This document shows, piece after piece, positions 33,816-42,090 of a DNA stretch of 64,000 nt. The translations under genes and the position numbers were made by a program. Origin of the DNA: JAWWOL01 sp033851545 (GTDB lineage: Bacteria > Actinomycetota > Actinomycetes > JAWWOL01); the NCBI GenBank assembly GCA_033851545.1, contig JAWWOO010000040.1:75610-139609 (forward strand). The letters are read 5' to 3'. Positions within the stretch are counted from its first letter, which is position 1, and every line of letters begins with the position of its first letter. The notes under the pieces are model-generated. The model was not told the DNA's origin, searched no databases, and was given only the letters and a program-made list of their open reading frames with translations.

Positions 33816-33850
33816 GCAAGCCGGGTGTGCAAGATTGCCGCAAGCCTTGC
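33816..33850 (+). promoter_or_regulatory. GCAAG repeats upstream of GH15 gene (MalR-like)
   Basis: GCAAG occurs at 33816, 33829 and 33840, and its complement CTTGC at 33846-33850, about 100-135 bases before the glucan hydrolase start. Actinobacterial maltose-type LacI repressors (MalR) are known to bind CTTGCAAG/TTGCAG-type elements. The remainder of the 33648-33951 gap shows only the upstream hairpin. Confidence 0.35.
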
Positions 33851-33951
33851 TAGACCCCCCTTTCCGAAGGCGGGGTTCGGGGCTAATGTCCGCAGAAGTG
33901 CGGGCCGGACACAGGCGTCCGGCTCGCCCCGGCGATGAGAGGCAGTTGTCC

Positions 33952-36900
33952 ATGCACCGGTTTGCCAGGTCCGTGGTCGTGCCACTTTCCGTAGCCTCGG
34001 TGGTCGCCACGACCGCGCTGGTCAGCGCCGGCGGAGTCAGCGCCGCTGCGGATCCTGCGGTGGTCGGGGCGCTGTCGCACTTCGACCAGGCGCGCAAGGA
34101 CTGCCTCGGTACGGCCCGCAACACCGGGTCGAAGATCTGGTACACCGTTGCCAACGGCGTCCTCAGCGACGTCTACGCCCCCACGGTCGACACGACCAAC
34201 GTCGAGACCATGCAGTACGTCGTCACCGACGGCTCGACGTTCACCGACCTGCAGACCCGGGACATGACCTACGCGGTCAAGGCTGACCCCACCGGCATGA
34301 TGTGCACGGTCACGTCATCGGCCAAGAGCGGCGCCTACCGGCTGATCTCCACCTACCTCACCGACACCAACCGCAACAGCGTCGTGGTCCACACCCGGTT
34401 CGTCCCGCTGACCACTGCCGCCAGGCAGGACCGGGTCTACGTCCGGCTCGACGCGACGGTCGGCGGCAACGGCGGCGGCGGCACGGACAACGCCGGTGCC
34501 GACAGCGCGGTCGTGGACACCTCCAGCGGGTCTCCGGTCCCGGTCTCCTATGACACGAACACCTCGACGACGGCCGCCAACCGGGACTACGCCGTGCCCT
34601 CGTTCCTCGCGCTGCAGGCCGACCGGCCGTTCCAGGCGGTGTCCAGCGGCTTCGTCGGCACCCCCAGCGACGGCCTCGTCCAGCTCGACGGGGCGCACCA
34701 GCTGACCGCCCAGGACAGCGCGCTGGGCGGCAACGTCGAGCAGACCGCGGGGATCAGCCTGGGCAACGACCGCTCGTTCACCCTCGCCCTCGGGTTCGGC
34801 ACGACGCAGCACCAGGCGGTCGCCGTCGCCGGCGCGTCGATCCACCGGTCCTGGGACTCGTTGGTTGCGAGCTACCAGGCCGGCTGGGTGCGCTACGACG
34901 CCCGGCTGCGGGCGCCGGTACGCAACTTCCCGCCCCGGTTGCCCGGCCTGTCCATCGGCCAGACCATGACGGCCGCGCAGGCCTACTACGTCTCGGCCAA
35001 CGTCGTGAAGGCCAGCGAGGACAAGACCTTCCCCGGCGCGATCGTCGCCTCCCTGGCCAGCCCCTGGGGTCAGGCCGTCTCCGCAGGCGACCCCAACCAG
35101 ACCTACTTCGGCTCGTACCGCGAGGTTTTCGCCCGTGACCTGTACGAGGCATGGACTGCGCTGTTCACCGATGGCGATCTCTCGACCGCGAGGGACAGCG
35201 TGCGCTACCTGTTCCTCAAGCAGCAGCAGGCCGACGGCTCCATGCCGCGCAACTCGCTGCTCAACGGCAAGCTCGCTCCCGACTCCAACGGCACGCAGCT
35301 CGACGAGGCGGCCTACCCCATCCTCATGGCGTTGCAGTCCGGGCTGGCCGGCGACGACACGCTGTGGCCGCACATCAAGTCCGCCGCCAACTACGTCGCC
35401 AGCCACGGCCCGGTCTTCGGCGTCGAGCGCTGGGAGGAGCAGAGCGGCTACTCGCCCTCGACGATCGCGGCCGAGATCGCCGGCCTGGTCTCGGCAGCGC
35501 AGATCGCGCACCAGCACGGTGACGCCGTCGACGCCCGGGTGTGGCTCGCCACCGCCGACCGCTACCAGCGCAGCATCAAGGACTGGGCGGTCACGACGAC
35601 CGGCAGCCTGTCGACCGCCCCCTACTTCATCCGGCTGTCCAAGACCGGCGACCCCAACGCGGCCCTGGTCTACAACCTCAACAACGGCGGCCCGACGCTC
35701 GACCAGCGTGAGATCGTCGACGCCGGCTTCCTCGAGCTGGTCCGGCTCGGCGAGCTGCCGGCCACCGACCCGGTCGTCCTCAACTCCCTCAAGGTCGTCG
35801 ACGCCACGATCGAGAAGACCACCCCGACCAGCACCGGCTGGCTGCGCTACAACGGTGACGGCTACGGCGACTGCTACCAGCCCGATCTGCTGACGACGTG
35901 CGCGCAGACGGGTGCGCCGTGGGCGCCGAGCGGGTCGGGCACAGGGCACATCTGGCCGGTGCTGGCCGCAGAGCGCGGCGAGCAGGACCAGGCTGCCGGT
36001 GACGCGGCGTCGGCGGGCCGGCTGCTGGCCGGGATCAACGCTTCGGCCGCAGGCGTGGGCCTGGTGCCCGAGCAGGTCTGGGACGCCGCCGACGTAGCCG
36101 CCTCGCCGTACGGGACCGACCCGACGACCGCGTCGATCGGCTTCGTCAACGGCAAGCCGGCGGGGTCCGCCGGGCCGCTGACCTGGGGCGCGGCTGCCGA
36201 GGTCCGGCTCACCGCCAACCTGGCCGCCGGCAGGACGCTCGAGAAGCCCGCCGGGGTGACCGCGCGCTACGTCACGCACACCCAGACCGCGACGACGCTG
36301 ACGGTCACGGCGCCCGCTGACCTGTCGCCGACCACGGGCAGCACCGAGACCGTCACCGGCACCTCGGCGCCCGGCAACACCCTCGACATCTCGGTGGTGG
36401 GCACCGACGCGGGCGGCATCACGACTACGACCACCACGACAGTGCCTGCCAGTGGGGAATTCTCGGTGCCGGTCACGGTCGGGGTCGGCACCAGCGTCAT
36501 CGTGGTAGCCGCCACCTCACCTTCCGGCGGCACGGCGCAGGCCACCCGTACGGTCGACAACGACGTGGTCGCCGGAACGCTGCTGTACGACGCCCCGGAC
36601 CCTGACGGCGACGACAACGGCCCGGGCAACTACGCCTATCCGACCGCGTCCGCCTTCGTGCCCGGCGCCTATGACCTGCAGGACTTCCAGGTCTACGACA
36701 CCGGCACCACGGTGACCTTCCGGGTCCGCACCCGGGACCTCACCAACACGTTCGGCAGCCCGCTCGGCGCCCAGCTCGTGGATGTGTACGTGCACCAGCC
36801 CGGTGCGTCGCCCACGTCGACGGCCGCGTCGTTCCCGATCCGCAACTACACCATCGATCCGGCGTTCGCCTGGTCGCGGTTGATCGAGGTGCAGGGCTTC

Positions 36901-37284
36901 GGGCAGAAGTTCGTGGACGCCGCCGCGGTGCCCAACACCGTGGGTTCGGTCACGATCACCGCCAACCCGATCTCGCGCTACATCACCTTCAGCGTCGACA
37001 AGGCGGCACTCGGCGGCCAACCGGGCCCCGGGTGGGCGTTCACGGTCGGGCTGACCGGTCAGGACGGCTACAGTCCGGACCAGGCCCGCGGTTTCCAGAC
37101 GACGCCGCAGGACTACCAGTTCGGGGTGTGTGCCACGGTCAGCGCCGACCCGCACTGCACCGTCGACCCGTCCACCGTGCCCAAGCTGATGGACGTGCTG
37201 ACGCCGATCGGGGTCAGTCAGGCCGACGAGCTGGATTACACGCTGCACTCACCGGTCGTACTGCAGGGCGTCGCGATCCCCTAG
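33952..37284 (+). CDS. Secreted GH15 glucodextranase-like enzyme
   Basis: An 1110-residue exported glycoside hydrolase, expected to release glucose from dextran or starch-type glucans. Residues 1-36 are a signal peptide. About 37-320 is the beta-sandwich N domain seen in glucodextranases (LSHFDQARKDCLGTARNTGS). About 335-765 is the (alpha/alpha)6 GH15 barrel with EVFARDLYEAWTALF, QLDEAAYP (candidate acid Glu452) and GHIWPVLAAERGEQ (candidate base Glu674). About 775-865 is an Ig-like domain B (ITTTTTTTVPASGEFSVPV) and about 870-1110 the C-terminal glucodextranase binding module (DPDGDDNGPGNYAYPT). Start ATG 33952 gives the signal peptide directly. It probably feeds sugar uptake genes outside the window. 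Confidence 0.9.
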   Translation: MHRFARSVVVPLSVASVVATTALVSAGGVSAAADPAVVGALSHFDQARKDCLGTARNTGSKIWYTVANGVLSDVYAPTVDTTNVETMQYVVTDGSTFTDLQTRDMTYAVKADPTGMMCTVTSSAKSGAYRLISTYLTDTNRNSVVVHTRFVPLTTAARQDRVYVRLDATVGGNGGGGTDNAGADSAVVDTSSGSPVPVSYDTNTSTTAANRDYAVPSFLALQADRPFQAVSSGFVGTPSDGLVQLDGAHQLTAQDSALGGNVEQTAGISLGNDRSFTLALGFGTTQHQAVAVAGASIHRSWDSLVASYQAGWVRYDARLRAPVRNFPPRLPGLSIGQTMTAAQAYYVSANVVKASEDKTFPGAIVASLASPWGQAVSAGDPNQTYFGSYREVFARDLYEAWTALFTDGDLSTARDSVRYLFLKQQQADGSMPRNSLLNGKLAPDSNGTQLDEAAYPILMALQSGLAGDDTLWPHIKSAANYVASHGPVFGVERWEEQSGYSPSTIAAEIAGLVSAAQIAHQHGDAVDARVWLATADRYQRSIKDWAVTTTGSLSTAPYFIRLSKTGDPNAALVYNLNNGGPTLDQREIVDAGFLELVRLGELPATDPVVLNSLKVVDATIEKTTPTSTGWLRYNGDGYGDCYQPDLLTTCAQTGAPWAPSGSGTGHIWPVLAAERGEQDQAAGDAASAGRLLAGINASAAGVGLVPEQVWDAADVAASPYGTDPTTASIGFVNGKPAGSAGPLTWGAAAEVRLTANLAAGRTLEKPAGVTARYVTHTQTATTLTVTAPADLSPTTGSTETVTGTSAPGNTLDISVVGTDAGGITTTTTTTVPASGEFSVPVTVGVGTSVIVVAATSPSGGTAQATRTVDNDVVAGTLLYDAPDPDGDDNGPGNYAYPTASAFVPGAYDLQDFQVYDTGTTVTFRVRTRDLTNTFGSPLGAQLVDVYVHQPGASPTSTAASFPIRNYTIDPAFAWSRLIEVQGFGQKFVDAAAVPNTVGSVTITANPISRYITFSVDKAALGGQPGPGWAFTVGLTGQDGYSPDQARGFQTTPQDYQFGVCATVSADPHCTVDPSTVPKLMDVLTPIGVSQADELDYTLHSPVVLQGVAIP

Positions 37285-37306
37285 TCGGTCACCACCGGTG
37301 CGGGAC

Positions 37307-38491
37307 TCAGGCGGCGCCGCTGTCCGGCACGCTCGCATCGGTCAGCCGGCCCGGCTGCGTCGAGCCGTGGTGGCGGATCGCCTGCTCGACAGCCTGGAGC
37401 AGGATCGGCCGCACGGCCTGGTCGCTGTAGTTGCTCACGCAGCGGGCCCGCCCGGCCCGGCCCAGCTCCTCGCGCAGCCGGGGGTTCTCGGCGAGCGTCA
37501 CGATCGCGGCAGAGAGCGCCTCGAGGTCGCCCGGTGGGACGACGATGCCGCAGCCCTGGACAACCTCTGCCATGTCGGACACGTCGGTGACGACCACGGG
37601 CTGCGCCATGGCCATGGCGTCGTAGAGCTTGGTCGGCATCTGGCCGCGTGCCCCGGGACTCTTGTCGTGAGCCAGCACCACCATGTCGGCCGCGCCGAGG
37701 AACTGGTTGGTCGCGGAGTAGGGCTGCCAGCCGACGTAGAGCACGTCGGGGCGCGGCGCGATCTGCGGGTCCCCGCCCACCACGAGCAGCAGCAGGTCCG
37801 ACCGGCCGAGCCGGTCCATTGCCGCCAGGACGTTGCCCAGACCCTTGTGCCGGCGCGGCCCACCCATGAACAGCAGGACGATCTTGGACGGATCGATGCC
37901 GAGCTCCCGGCGCACCTCGTCGCGGTCGACGGTGGCGGGGTCGAAGTGCTCGACGTCCCGCGCCTGCGGGATGACGGTGCCGTGGTAGCGGTTGGCCAAC
38001 CAGGTCGAGGTCGTGGTGACGGCGTCGGCGTGCCTGACCTGCCTGGACGCGATCGCCGTGCGGTAGAGGTTGTTCTCACCGCGCACGTCGAGGACGGTGC
38101 TGGCAACCCACTTGGTCTCGTGCCGGAACCCGCTGCGCAGCATCGCTCGTACGTCGTCGTGCAGGAAGCCGGTCTCCCAGTCGTCGACGTCGACGAGCAG
38201 CGGGCGGCGCCACTGACGCTGGGCCTCCAGCGCCAGCCCGAGACTGGTCGGCCGCGGTTTCAGGGCATAGAGCACGTCCCCGTCGACCTGGGCGGCCTGT
38301 TCGCGGCGGGTCGAGCCGGTCAGGACCCGGAACGGGACCAGGGTGTCCTCGCGCAGTGGCCCCCAGACCTTGCCGGTGGACGCCCGTCCGACGATCTCGA
38401 CATCGAAGTCGTCGACCAGCATCCGGCCCAGCAGGTGAGCGCGCACCACGCAGGTGCCGGACAGGTCAAAGCTCAGGAGCGACACCTTCAC
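37307..38491 (-). CDS. GT4-type glycosyltransferase
   Basis: A 394-residue GT-B fold glycosyltransferase of the GT1/GT4 group. The C-terminal domain is clear: KIVLLFMGGPRRHKGLGNVL, VLYVGWQPYSATNQFLGAADMVVLAH, and the nucleotide-sugar EX7E-like region MPTKLYDAMAMAQPVVVTDV followed by VVPPGDLEALSAAI. Donor and acceptor are unknown. The GTG at 38491 was chosen since GGAGG stands seven bases ahead and the sequence KVSLLSFDLSGT begins the N-terminal domain. It converges on the GH15 gene and is not part of a visible polysaccharide cluster. Confidence 0.85.
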   Translation of the reverse strand: MKVSLLSFDLSGTCVVRAHLLGRMLVDDFDVEIVGRASTGKVWGPLREDTLVPFRVLTGSTRREQAAQVDGDVLYALKPRPTSLGLALEAQRQWRRPLLVDVDDWETGFLHDDVRAMLRSGFRHETKWVASTVLDVRGENNLYRTAIASRQVRHADAVTTTSTWLANRYHGTVIPQARDVEHFDPATVDRDEVRRELGIDPSKIVLLFMGGPRRHKGLGNVLAAMDRLGRSDLLLLVVGGDPQIAPRPDVLYVGWQPYSATNQFLGAADMVVLAHDKSPGARGQMPTKLYDAMAMAQPVVVTDVSDMAEVVQGCGIVVPPGDLEALSAAIVTLAENPRLREELGRAGRARCVSNYSDQAVRPILLQAVEQAIRHHGSTQPGRLTDASVPDSGAA

Positions 38492-38744
38492 ACTGGCCTC
38501 CGGGTCAGGTCGGCCTGCCAACAGCTCGTCACCAAGGCATGGTCCCACACCCGTCGACCGAGCCGCGCGACCCCGCTGCTCAGCCGGCCAGGCCCGACGT
38601 CGGGAGCAGGCTGGTCAAACAGGGCGCGAGCGGACATAGCTCGGCGGCCGGGGCGGAAGAATTGCCCCAGGCTCCGCACCGGCTGATGTTCGGGCGGATC
38701 TCGGCCATGATGGGGCGACCGTCACGACCCGGGAGTCTTCCGCC

Positions 38745-39413
38745 ATGGCTGGGCCTGCCCTCGAAGGTGACCGTCCGCTGCGCGACCTCGTCGCCGACGC
38801 CGTCCGCGCCGAGATCACCAGCGGCGCGCTGCCGCCCGGCACCCGGGTTCGTGAGGAGCAGCTGGCCCTCGACCACGGGGTGTCCCGCGTGCCCGTACGG
38901 GAGGCACTGCAGAAGCTCGCCGGTGAGGGGTTCCTTACCCTGTCGCCCCGCCGCGGTGCAACCGTGTCGACACCGACGCCGACCAAGGCGATCGAGGTGA
39001 TGGAGATCCGCAGGTCCCTCGAGCTGCTTGCCGTGCGCAAGGCGGCGGAGGCCCGAGGTGGTGAGCTCGCCGGCGAGCTGGTGACGGTGGTCAGCGCCGG
39101 GTCGCGCGCGCTGGCCGCCGGGCAGCACCGCAAGCTGCCGCCTCTGGTCGACCGGTTCCACGCGCTGGTCACCGCAGCCTCCGGCAACCAGGAGCTGATG
39201 GTGCTGCTGGGTAACCTGCGCGGCCGGGTGGGCTGGATGTTCGCCGTCGATGTGGAGACCCGCTCGGACGTCGCCTGGAGCGATCACTCCGCAATTCTCG
39301 AGGCCGTGCTGGCCGGTGAACCGGACCTGGCCGTGCGGCTGATGGACACGCACGTCGAGCGCGACGAGCTGCTGTTCCGGGCCAAGGCGGCCGAAACCCC
39401 GGCGCCTTCCTGA
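38745..39413 (+). CDS. GntR-family regulator (FCD) of amidohydrolase operon
   Basis: A 222-residue GntR regulator: winged helix with EITSGALPPGTRVREEQLAL and SRVPVREALQKLAGEGFLTL, then an FCD effector domain with HALVTAASGNQELMVLL and the histidine-bearing WSDHSAILEAVLAGEP. It lies directly upstream of two amidohydrolase genes in the same direction, and a palindrome of the FCD-type operator pattern sits in the gap between them. Control of nucleobase-related catabolism is the inference. Confidence 0.87.
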   Translation: MAGPALEGDRPLRDLVADAVRAEITSGALPPGTRVREEQLALDHGVSRVPVREALQKLAGEGFLTLSPRRGATVSTPTPTKAIEVMEIRRSLELLAVRKAAEARGGELAGELVTVVSAGSRALAAGQHRKLPPLVDRFHALVTAASGNQELMVLLGNLRGRVGWMFAVDVETRSDVAWSDHSAILEAVLAGEPDLAVRLMDTHVERDELLFRAKAAETPAPS

Positions 39414-39459
39414 GGCGGGGGGTTCACCGGCCGGAAACGTCGGCGAAATTGCCCGCGTA

Positions 39460-39469
39460 TTGTATACAA
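39460..39469. promoter_or_regulatory. TTGTATACAA operator (GntR/FCD type)
   Basis: The perfect palindrome TTGTATACAA fits the TNGT-N(0-3)-ACNA operator pattern of FadR-subfamily GntR regulators. It sits 47 bases after the GntR gene and 17 bases before the amidohydrolase start, so bound protein would block transcription or initiation there. Confidence 0.6.
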
Positions 39470-39486
39470 CAATGATCGAAACCGGC

Positions 39487-40851
39487 ATGGCGGATCTGGT
39501 CGTCGGCGGAGCCACCCTGGTGGCGACCATGGACCGGGACGACCGCGAGCTGGCCGGCGGGTGGGTCTCCGTCAGGGACGGCCGGATCGCCGCGACCGGC
39601 GTCGGGCCGGAGCCGCCCGCCCTGCGCAGGGTCGACGCCGCCGGCTGCCTGGTGACTCCCGGCCTGGTCAACACGCACCACCACATGTGGCAGAACCTGA
39701 CCCGCAGCTTCGCGCCGATGACCTCCGCCGACTTCCTTGGCTGGCTCGGCATTCTCTATCCGATCTGGGCCGGCGTGACGGCCGAGGACGTCTACCTCTC
39801 CACCCGGGTCGCCCTCGCTGAGCTGGCGCTCGGTGGCTGTACGACGACGGCCGACCACCTCTACCTGCAGCGACCGGGCGGGGAGAGTCTGCTCGACGCG
39901 CAGGTGGCCGCCGCCCGCGAGTCGTCCCTGCGGCTGCATGCGACCCGAGGTTCGGTGGACCGCGGGCGGCGTGACGGTTCGCCGATGCCTGACGAGATGC
40001 TCGAGGCACGGGATGACATCCTCACCGACTCCGTACGGCTGGTCGCGGCGTATCACGACCGGTCGTGGGCCTCCAAGTTGCGGGTCGCACTCGGTCCGCA
40101 CTCGGTCTTCGGGGCCACGAGCGGGCTGATGCGCGACGTCGCGGCGCTCGCCGAGCAGCTCGACGTACGGCTGCACACCCACCTGTCCGGCGACCGCGCC
40201 GACGATCCCTACTGCCTGGACCTGCACGGGATGCGACCCGTCGACTGGTTCGAGTCGGTGGGGTTCATGTCCTCACGGACCTGGGTCGCCCACGCCTTCT
40301 TCCCCGACGAAGACGAGATAGTACGGCTCGGTGCCGCCGGCGTCGGGGTGGCCCACTGCGCCACGGCCGGGCTCATGATGAGCGTGGGGATCGCGCCGGT
40401 CCCCGAGCTTCTCGCCGCCGGTGTACCGGTCGGCGTCGGGGTCGACGGGTCGTCCAACGGTGACGCCTCCTCGATGTGGATGGAGGCCCGGATGGCCCTG
40501 GTGGCCAACCGGTTCCGCTCCGGACCGGCTGCCTTCGCGGCCAGGGACGTCCTGGCGATGGCGACCCGCAACGGAGCCGCCTGTCTTGGCCGCACCGGTG
40601 AGATCGGCGAGCTGTCCGTCGGCGCCAACGCCGACATCGCGGTCTGGCCGGTCGAGGGTCTGCGGTGGGCCGGCGCCGTGTCGGACCCGGTCGAGGCCTG
40701 GCTGCGTTGCGGCCCCTCGTCTCCCAGGCATCTGTTCGTCGGCGGCGAGCCAGTGGTCAGCGACTTCGCCTTGTCCGGCGGCGATCTGGCCGGTCTCGAC
40801 GACATCCTGCTGAGGCACGGGCGCGCCGCCAGGCGGCTGCAGTCGTGCTGA
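39487..40851 (+). CDS. Amidohydrolase, 8-oxoguanine deaminase-like
   Basis: A 454-residue COG0402-type amidohydrolase with a metal-bound (beta/alpha)8 barrel. Metal ligands are seen in VNTHHHMWQNLTR, LHTHLSGDRADD and AHAFFPDEDE; the last active-site Asp is in VGVDGSSNGD. The NTHHHMxQ-type motif is the mark of the 8-oxoguanine deaminase/hydroxyatrazine hydrolase branch, so hydrolytic deamination or dechlorination of an oxidised purine or triazine-like base is likely. The start MADLVVGGATLVATMD matches the family; an ATG at 39472 would abut the operator. The following amidohydrolase overlaps its stop, indicating an operon. Confidence 0.85.
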   Translation: MADLVVGGATLVATMDRDDRELAGGWVSVRDGRIAATGVGPEPPALRRVDAAGCLVTPGLVNTHHHMWQNLTRSFAPMTSADFLGWLGILYPIWAGVTAEDVYLSTRVALAELALGGCTTTADHLYLQRPGGESLLDAQVAAARESSLRLHATRGSVDRGRRDGSPMPDEMLEARDDILTDSVRLVAAYHDRSWASKLRVALGPHSVFGATSGLMRDVAALAEQLDVRLHTHLSGDRADDPYCLDLHGMRPVDWFESVGFMSSRTWVAHAFFPDEDEIVRLGAAGVGVAHCATAGLMMSVGIAPVPELLAAGVPVGVGVDGSSNGDASSMWMEARMALVANRFRSGPAAFAARDVLAMATRNGAACLGRTGEIGELSVGANADIAVWPVEGLRWAGAVSDPVEAWLRCGPSSPRHLFVGGEPVVSDFALSGGDLAGLDDILLRHGRAARRLQSC

Positions 40852-42023
40852 TCCGCCGGGCTCGTACGCCGGGCCGTCCGGACGGGTGCAACCTCGTGCT
40901 GGCAGACGGCAGGGTCGCCGACGTGACCCCCGCCGCAGCCGGTGACGACTTGGACGTCGGCGGCCGGGTCATCCTGCCGGCGTTCGTCGACGCGCACGTG
41001 CACCTGGACAAGGCCTATCTCGCGGCCGACTGCGGGCCACGCTTGTCCTCGGTGCTGTCCGCCATGGCTGCCCGCCGTGCCGTCACCACCCCGGCCGAGA
41101 CCGCCATCCTGGCCAGGCGGGCAGCAGATGCCCTGGTACGCAACGGGACCACGGCCGCTCGCGTACAGGTGGAGATCGACCCGGTGGTCGGCGTCGACCT
41201 GCTCACCATGCACCTCGAGCTGGCAGCCGCTGTCGCGGACCGGCTGGCGATGCAGCTCGTGGCCTTCCCGCAGAACGGTCTGACCGCACCGGGCATGCGC
41301 GGGCTGCTTGCCACTGCCTTGGCCGAGGGCGCGCAGGTCGTGGGCGGGGTCCCGTACGTCGATGCCGACCCGGCGGCGCATCTCGATGTCGTGTTCGGGC
41401 TGGCCGAGCAGTGGCAGCTGCCGGTGGACCTGCACCTGGACTTCACCGACGACCCGGCGGCGTCGCTGATCGCCCTGGTGGCCGAGCGTACCGCTGCGCT
41501 CGGGATGGCCGGTCGGGTGAACGTCGGCCACGTGACAAGCCTCGCGTCGATGGACCCGTACACGCAGGCTTCGATGTTGGAAGCCCTTGCTGCTCAGGGG
41601 ATCTCGCTCGTCGTGCTGCCGGCGACCGACCTCTACCTCATGGGTCACGGCGACCCCGGTACGCGCGGCATGGCTCCGTACGACCGCGCACTGGCCGCCG
41701 GCGTCCGTACCGCAATTGGCAACAACAACATCGCCAACGCCTTTGCGCCGTTCGGCAACGCCAGCCAGCTGCAGGCGGCATGGCTGGCCGGGATCATGCG
41801 CCGCTCGACCGACTCGGCGGCCTTGCTGGCGGCCGTGACCAGTGAGCCGGCCTCGATTCTCGGCCTGGAGCCGCATGGTACGGAGCCCGGCCAGTGGGCC
41901 GACCTCGTGGTCCTCGACCACGACGACGTCCCCTCCGCGTTGCTGCAGTGCCCGCCGGTGCACAGCGTGTTCCGGCGTGGGGTCCCGCTCGAGGCCTGGC
42001 AGCCGTCGCCCGTCTCCGGCTAA
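40845..42023 (+). CDS. Amidohydrolase, cytosine deaminase-like, altered active site
   Basis: A 392-residue amidohydrolase of the cytosine deaminase/N-isopropylammelide hydrolase type. Metal ligands appear in FVDAHVHLDKAYL, VDLHLDFTDD and VGHVTSL. Where the family has the catalytic Asp (GSDN or GTDN), this protein reads GNNNIANAFAPFGN, with Asn at 293-295. It may therefore belong to a subgroup with another reaction or a different proton shuttle. The GTG start at 40845 overlaps the upstream amidohydrolase by seven bases. The substrate is presumably a product or relative of the first enzyme's substrate. Confidence 0.78.
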   Translation: MLIRRARTPGRPDGCNLVLADGRVADVTPAAAGDDLDVGGRVILPAFVDAHVHLDKAYLAADCGPRLSSVLSAMAARRAVTTPAETAILARRAADALVRNGTTAARVQVEIDPVVGVDLLTMHLELAAAVADRLAMQLVAFPQNGLTAPGMRGLLATALAEGAQVVGGVPYVDADPAAHLDVVFGLAEQWQLPVDLHLDFTDDPAASLIALVAERTAALGMAGRVNVGHVTSLASMDPYTQASMLEALAAQGISLVVLPATDLYLMGHGDPGTRGMAPYDRALAAGVRTAIGNNNIANAFAPFGNASQLQAAWLAGIMRRSTDSAALLAAVTSEPASILGLEPHGTEPGQWADLVVLDHDDVPSALLQCPPVHSVFRRGVPLEAWQPSPVSG

Positions 42024-42052
42024 CCGGAATGTGCCCTCCGGTCCCGTGTTAG

Positions 42053-42072
42053 AGTGGAGTATCGATTCCGCT
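42053..42072. promoter_or_regulatory. TetR-type operator before MFS gene
   Basis: AGTGGA-N8-TCCGCT (one mismatch between arms) with the self-complementary ATCGAT in the spacer stands 19-38 bases before the MFS start. The TetR gene is the next one downstream, so autoregulation of the pair through this site is likely. Confidence 0.5.
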
Positions 42073-42090
42073 TAGCGAGGGACAGCCGCC

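Noticed and set aside
39472..39486. ATG at 39472 as start of the first amidohydrolase
   Set aside because: It lies three bases after the operator palindrome and adds residues not seen in the family; ATG 39487 fits better, though leaderless initiation at 39472 cannot be excluded.
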